Positions 61,248 to 64,000 of a stretch of DNA of 64,000 nucleotides are shown piece after piece (position 1 is the stretch's first letter; every line of letters begins with the position of its first letter). The DNA is taken from positions 19,809 to 83,808 of the forward strand of contig CABIYX010000012.1 of assembly GCA_902363045.1 (NCBI GenBank). Direction: 5' to 3'. Position numbers and translations under genes: made by a program. Under the pieces are notes generated by a model, which saw nothing but the letters and a program-made list of their open reading frames with translations, was not told the origin of the DNA and searched no databases. Origin of the DNA: Clostridiales bacterium. Lineage in GTDB: Bacteria > Bacillota > Clostridia > Oscillospirales > Oscillospiraceae.

Positions 61248-62696
61248 TTAAATTCTTTTCCAAACCGCGCCGCCGGGTACGTCGGTGACCTCGACGCCCT
61301 TCGCCTTCAGCTCATCCCGGATCCGGTCGGCCTCGGCAAAATTTTTGGCCTTCTTGGCCTCGCCCCGGGCCAGCACCAGGGCGTCGATCTCCGGGTCGCC
61401 CTCTCCGGCGACGGTGTAGCCCCCGGCGGTCCGGGCAGACTTGGCCCTGGCCTGCTCCTCCCGCACCCTGGCCGCCTTGTCCAGCAGGTCCAGAGACAGC
61501 ACCTGGTCAAAGCTGTCCAGGATGGCCAGCTTGGTCGCCCCGTTGGTCTTGGACTTCAGCACGTCGTACAGGGCGGTCACGCCCATGGAGGTATTCAGGT
61601 CGTTGCCCACCTGATTGGCGAATTTTTCCTTATATTCCGTCAGGGCACTCCCGTCCACATCCCCGTCCCCGGGATCCACCGCGGCGATCTTCGCCACCAG
61701 CTTCTGATAGGCCCCGGCGGCGTTGTCCAGATTCTCCCAGGAGAACACCAGCCCCTTGCGGTAGTGGCTCTGGAGGCAGAAGAAGCGGTAGGCCAGAGGG
61801 TCGTACCCCTTCTCCTCCAGAAGGGAGACGGTCAAAAACTCCCCCTTGGACTTGGACATCTTGCCGGAGTTGGTATTCAGGTGGTGGACATGGAACCACT
61901 GCTTGCACCAGGGGTGGCCCAGATAGCTCTCCGACTGGGCGATCTCGTTGGTGTGGTGGGGGAAGGCGTTGTCGATGCCGCCGCAATGGAGGTCCAGATA
62001 CTCCCCGTTGTACTTCAGGGAGATGCCGGAGCACTCGATGTGCCAGCCGGGGTAGCCAACGCCCCAGGGGGAATCCCACTTCAGGGCCTGGTCCTCGAAC
62101 TTGGACTTGGTGAACCAGAGGACGAAGTCGTTCTTGTTGCGCTTGTTGGCGTCCTCCTCCACGCCCTCCCGGACGCCCACGGCCAAATCCTCCTCGTCGT
62201 GGTCGTTGAACACATAGTACCGCTCCAGCTTGGAGGTATCAAAGTACACGTTGCCTCCCGCCAGATAGGCGTAGCCCTTGTCCAGCAGGCCGGAGACAAT
62301 TTTGATAAAGTCATCGATCAGGCCGGTGGCGGGCTGGACCACATCGGGGGTCTTGATGTTCAGCTTGGCACAGTCGGAGAAAAAGGCGTCCGTGTAGAAC
62401 TGGGCGATCTCCATGACGGTCTTGTGCTCCCGGCGGGCGCCCTTGAGCATCTTGTCCTCTCCGGTATCTGCGTCAGAGCTCAGGTGTCCCACGTCAGTGA
62501 TGTTCATCACCCGGTTCACATCGTAGCCCGACCAGCGCAGGAACTTCTCCAACACATCCTCCATGATATAGGAGCGCAGGTTCCCGATGTGAGCAAAGTG
62601 ATACACTGTCGGGCCGCAGGTGTACATCTCCACATGGCCCGGGGTGTGGGTGGTAAAGGTCTCTTTTTTGTGGGTTGCAGAATTATATAACAGCAT
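61248..62696 (-). CDS. cysS: Cysteinyl-tRNA synthetase
   Basis: 482 residues from ATG 62696 (ACGGAGGAG upstream); the longer frame reads through the repeat and is rejected. Class I signatures: HIGN-type HFAHIGNLRSYI and KMSKSKG. The zinc-binding CGPTVY, WHIECS and GGIDNAFPHHTNE parts are intact. The C-terminal anticodon domain ends VTDVPGGAVWKRI. It is 153 bases after cysE on the same strand and probably under the same T-box. Confidence 0.96.
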   Translation of the reverse strand: MLLYNSATHKKETFTTHTPGHVEMYTCGPTVYHFAHIGNLRSYIMEDVLEKFLRWSGYDVNRVMNITDVGHLSSDADTGEDKMLKGARREHKTVMEIAQFYTDAFFSDCAKLNIKTPDVVQPATGLIDDFIKIVSGLLDKGYAYLAGGNVYFDTSKLERYYVFNDHDEEDLAVGVREGVEEDANKRNKNDFVLWFTKSKFEDQALKWDSPWGVGYPGWHIECSGISLKYNGEYLDLHCGGIDNAFPHHTNEIAQSESYLGHPWCKQWFHVHHLNTNSGKMSKSKGEFLTVSLLEEKGYDPLAYRFFCLQSHYRKGLVFSWENLDNAAGAYQKLVAKIAAVDPGDGDVDGSALTEYKEKFANQVGNDLNTSMGVTALYDVLKSKTNGATKLAILDSFDQVLSLDLLDKAARVREEQARAKSARTAGGYTVAGEGDPEIDALVLARGEAKKAKNFAEADRIRDELKAKGVEVTDVPGGAVWKRI

Positions 62697-62719
62697 CAAA
62701 ATCTCCTCCGTACTTTGAG

Positions 62720-62882
62720 GAATGCAGAATACAGGAATGCAGAATGAACTCTGCGCTGCAAGCTGTACCCGGCAATTCCAGAATTTAAAACTTGAACTTG
62801 TTTTTACAAAATAAAACCGATTCTGGGACAAAGCAGGACCGAAACAGACTCATTCATTCTGCATTCTGCACGCTGCATTTTC
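62720..62882. repeat. Inverted-repeat element between cysE and cysS
   Basis: Left end holds GGAATGCAGAAT twice (62720-62750); right end holds ATTCATTCTGCATTCTGCA (62852-62870) and more. The arms are inverted copies of the heptamer GCAGAAT. It resembles the nrdD-nrdG element in architecture, with a different heptamer. The end of cysE runs into it. Confidence 0.55.
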
Positions 62883-63539
62883 CCGCGTCTTTTTCTGCTC
62901 CAAAAACTTCTCGTCCAGCAGCCGTTCCAGCAGCTCCACCCGCTGAGAAAGGGCGGCCACACGCTCTAGCATGGGATCCTCCACGCTGGTCTGGTCCACC
63001 TCGTCGGCGTAGTGGGTGGCATGGCCCGCAATGCGGACGATCTGCGCCGGAATGCCCACGGCGGTGGCGTCCGGCGGGACCTCGCTGAGCACCACCGCGT
63101 TGGAGGCGATCCGGGCGTTGTCCCCAATCCGAAAGGGACCCAGCACTTTGGCTCCGCAGCTCAGAAGCACATTGTTCCCCACAGTGGGGTGGCGCTTTCC
63201 CTGGTCTTTTCCTGTACCTCCCAGGGTGACGCCGTGATAGATCAGGCAGTCGTCCCCCACCTCGGCGGTCTCGCCGATGACGATGCCCATGCCGTGGTCA
63301 ATGACCAGGCGGCGGCCGATCTTCGCCCCGGGGTGGATCTCGATTCCTGTCCAGAAGCGGCTCCACTGGGAGACGCACCGGGCCAGAAACTTCCGGTTAT
63401 GGCAGTACAGCCAGTGGGCCAGCCGGTGGTACAGGGTGGCATGGACGCCCTGGTACAGCAGGAATATCTCCAGCTTGGAGCGGGCGGCCGGGTCCCGGCG
63501 CTGGTAGGCCTCCAGCGTCTCATTCAATGCTTGAAACAT
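62850..63539 (-). CDS. cysE: Serine O-acetyltransferase (EpsC/CysE)
   Basis: 229 residues from ATG 63539 behind GGGAGGT. The left-handed beta-helix hexapeptides are clear (IHPGAKIGRRLVIDHGMGIVIGETAEVGDDC), with catalytic His and Asp in IDHGMG and the YHGVTLGGTGK loop. It makes O-acetylserine for cysteine synthesis. The last residues, ACRMQNE, are encoded by the heptamer repeat, so the natural C-terminus may have been altered by the element. Confidence 0.94.
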   Translation of the reverse strand: MFQALNETLEAYQRRDPAARSKLEIFLLYQGVHATLYHRLAHWLYCHNRKFLARCVSQWSRFWTGIEIHPGAKIGRRLVIDHGMGIVIGETAEVGDDCLIYHGVTLGGTGKDQGKRHPTVGNNVLLSCGAKVLGPFRIGDNARIASNAVVLSEVPPDATAVGIPAQIVRIAGHATHYADEVDQTSVEDPMLERVAALSQRVELLERLLDEKFLEQKKTRENAACRMQNE

Positions 63540-63587
63540 GACAGGCAACCTCCCATAGTTCGGGTGCTGCGGACGGCCGTGGCAAAA

Positions 63588-63817
63588 GAAAAACCCCCTA
63601 CGCCGTCCACGCGGCATAAGAGGCGATCTCTCGCGGTTCCACTCTCATTTCTCACTTGTCTGACCGGTAACGGGGTCAAATCGGACGGCATTACCCGCCG
63701 CGCTCCCGGACGCACTTCACACCCTCCGCCGCAGGCCCCCTTTCAGCCGGTGAGGGGCCCTCTCTGTTCTTTGGATCAGGCGCTACTTTTCCGTTCTCCG
63801 CGCTTTTTGTTCTACAA
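63588..63817 (-). promoter_or_regulatory. T-box leader of cysE-cysS, cysteine type
   Basis: The T-box core AGAGTGGAACCGCG is at 63645-63632 on the minus strand. A terminator follows, CCTCTTATGCCG / CGGCGTAGGGGG (G-U pairs) then five T (63622-63588). The stem I region has AGTA near its 5' side and GAAGTGCGTCC, giving TGC (63714-63712) as specifier codon, so it should sense uncharged tRNA-Cys. This matches its two target genes. Confidence 0.88.
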
Positions 63818-63823
63818 GACAGT

Positions 63824-63870
63824 ATATTAACATTCCCGCCGCGCTGTGTCAAGCGCGGCGGGATTTTTTC
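63824..63870 (-). promoter_or_regulatory. cysE promoter with overlapping inverted repeat
   Basis: TTGACA (63852-63847), 17 bases and TAATAT (63829-63824). CCCGCCGCGC / GCGCGGCGGG (63835-63862) surrounds it so that TTGACA falls in the loop, and six T follow on the plus strand (to 63869). It may be a plus-strand terminator, an operator, or both. Confidence 0.7.
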
Positions 63871-63923
63871 CTCTGTTCGGATTGTAGGACTACAATACAT
63901 ATTGGACAGTTGAATAAAAAGGG

Positions 63924-63998
63924 ATGAAGGATAAGGTCTCATCGGTTATAGTTGAAGTTGCGAGCAACAACCGCACGAGAGGAGACCAAATCCTTCAT
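63924..63998. repeat. Structured inverted repeat at the right edge
   Basis: ATGAAGGATAAGGTCTC (63924-63940) and GAGACCAAATCCTTCAT (63982-63998) pair at 15 of 17 positions, with inner CGGTT/AACCG and GTTGC/GCAAC. The minus strand reads a 19-codon frame (MKDLVSSRAVVARNFNYNR, stop) followed by a stem ending CCCTTTTTATT. It may be the end of a gene or mobile element lying outside the window, or a small leader peptide with a terminator. It cannot be resolved here. Confidence 0.45.
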
Positions 63999-64000
63999 GA

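Overview
The window reads as a GC-rich, anaerobic, endospore-forming Firmicute of the Oscillospiraceae / Clostridia type; I cannot name the genus from sequence alone. The grounds are SpoIIIAA at the left edge, the oxygen-sensitive class III ribonucleotide reductase NrdDG, a radical-SAM ThiH thiamine pathway, TPP and T-box leaders typical of Firmicutes, and a full sodium-coupled 2-hydroxyglutarate cluster for glutamate fermentation. No rRNA, tRNA, CRISPR array or complete insertion sequence was recognised.

Layout: 1-1.9 kb holds a truncated spoIIIAA, a DUF3796 membrane protein coupled to an XRE repressor with its own operator, and an Asp23/Gls24 protein. 2.0-6.7 kb is an operon of two M16-type proteins (YfmF/YfmH pair), lgt and folD. 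6.9-12.9 kb is the thiamine operon thiS-F-G-H-tenI-D-C behind two consecutive TPP riboswitches, each with its own intrinsic terminator. 13-21 kb carries a ferritin-like protein, a lipase-type hydrolase, a flavin alpha-hydroxy-acid oxidase, a secreted M14-LysM peptidase and a BlaI/M56 sensor pair. 21.4-25.8 kb holds a split form of the giant activase/dehydratase-related protein. 25.9-31.1 kb has gap, cdd and nrdD-nrdG, the last two separated by a repeat element.

31-38 kb is the phosphate module pstSCAB-phoU-phoB-phoR with Pho-box-like repeats upstream. 38-42 kb holds DUF378, brnQ, an AIM24 protein and a repeat-bearing DUF4397 protein. 41.8-45.3 kb is a small regulon: a ureohydrolase-fold enzyme and an NRAMP-fold transporter, both divergent at canonical metal-binding positions, lie either side of an IclR regulator, and both promoters carry the same palindrome (AAACGAT-N3-ATCGTT). 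This is the best candidate here for an undescribed system. 45.5-56.5 kb is the glutamate-fermentation block: glutaminase, then on the minus strand gctA-gctB-gcdA-hgdC-(58-residue membrane protein)-hgdA-hgdB and, from a second promoter, gcdC-gcdD/C-gcdB, with an AraC regulator divergent from gctA. Together they would convert 2-hydroxyglutarate through its CoA ester and glutaconyl-CoA to crotonyl-CoA, with decarboxylation driving sodium export. The 2-hydroxyglutarate and glutamate dehydrogenases are not in the window.

57.7-64 kb holds a low-molecular-weight phosphatase, a lower-GC MerR/GNAT pair that looks acquired, azlCD, and cysE-cysS behind a cysteine-type T-box. The right edge cuts into a structured inverted repeat that may belong to a mobile element.
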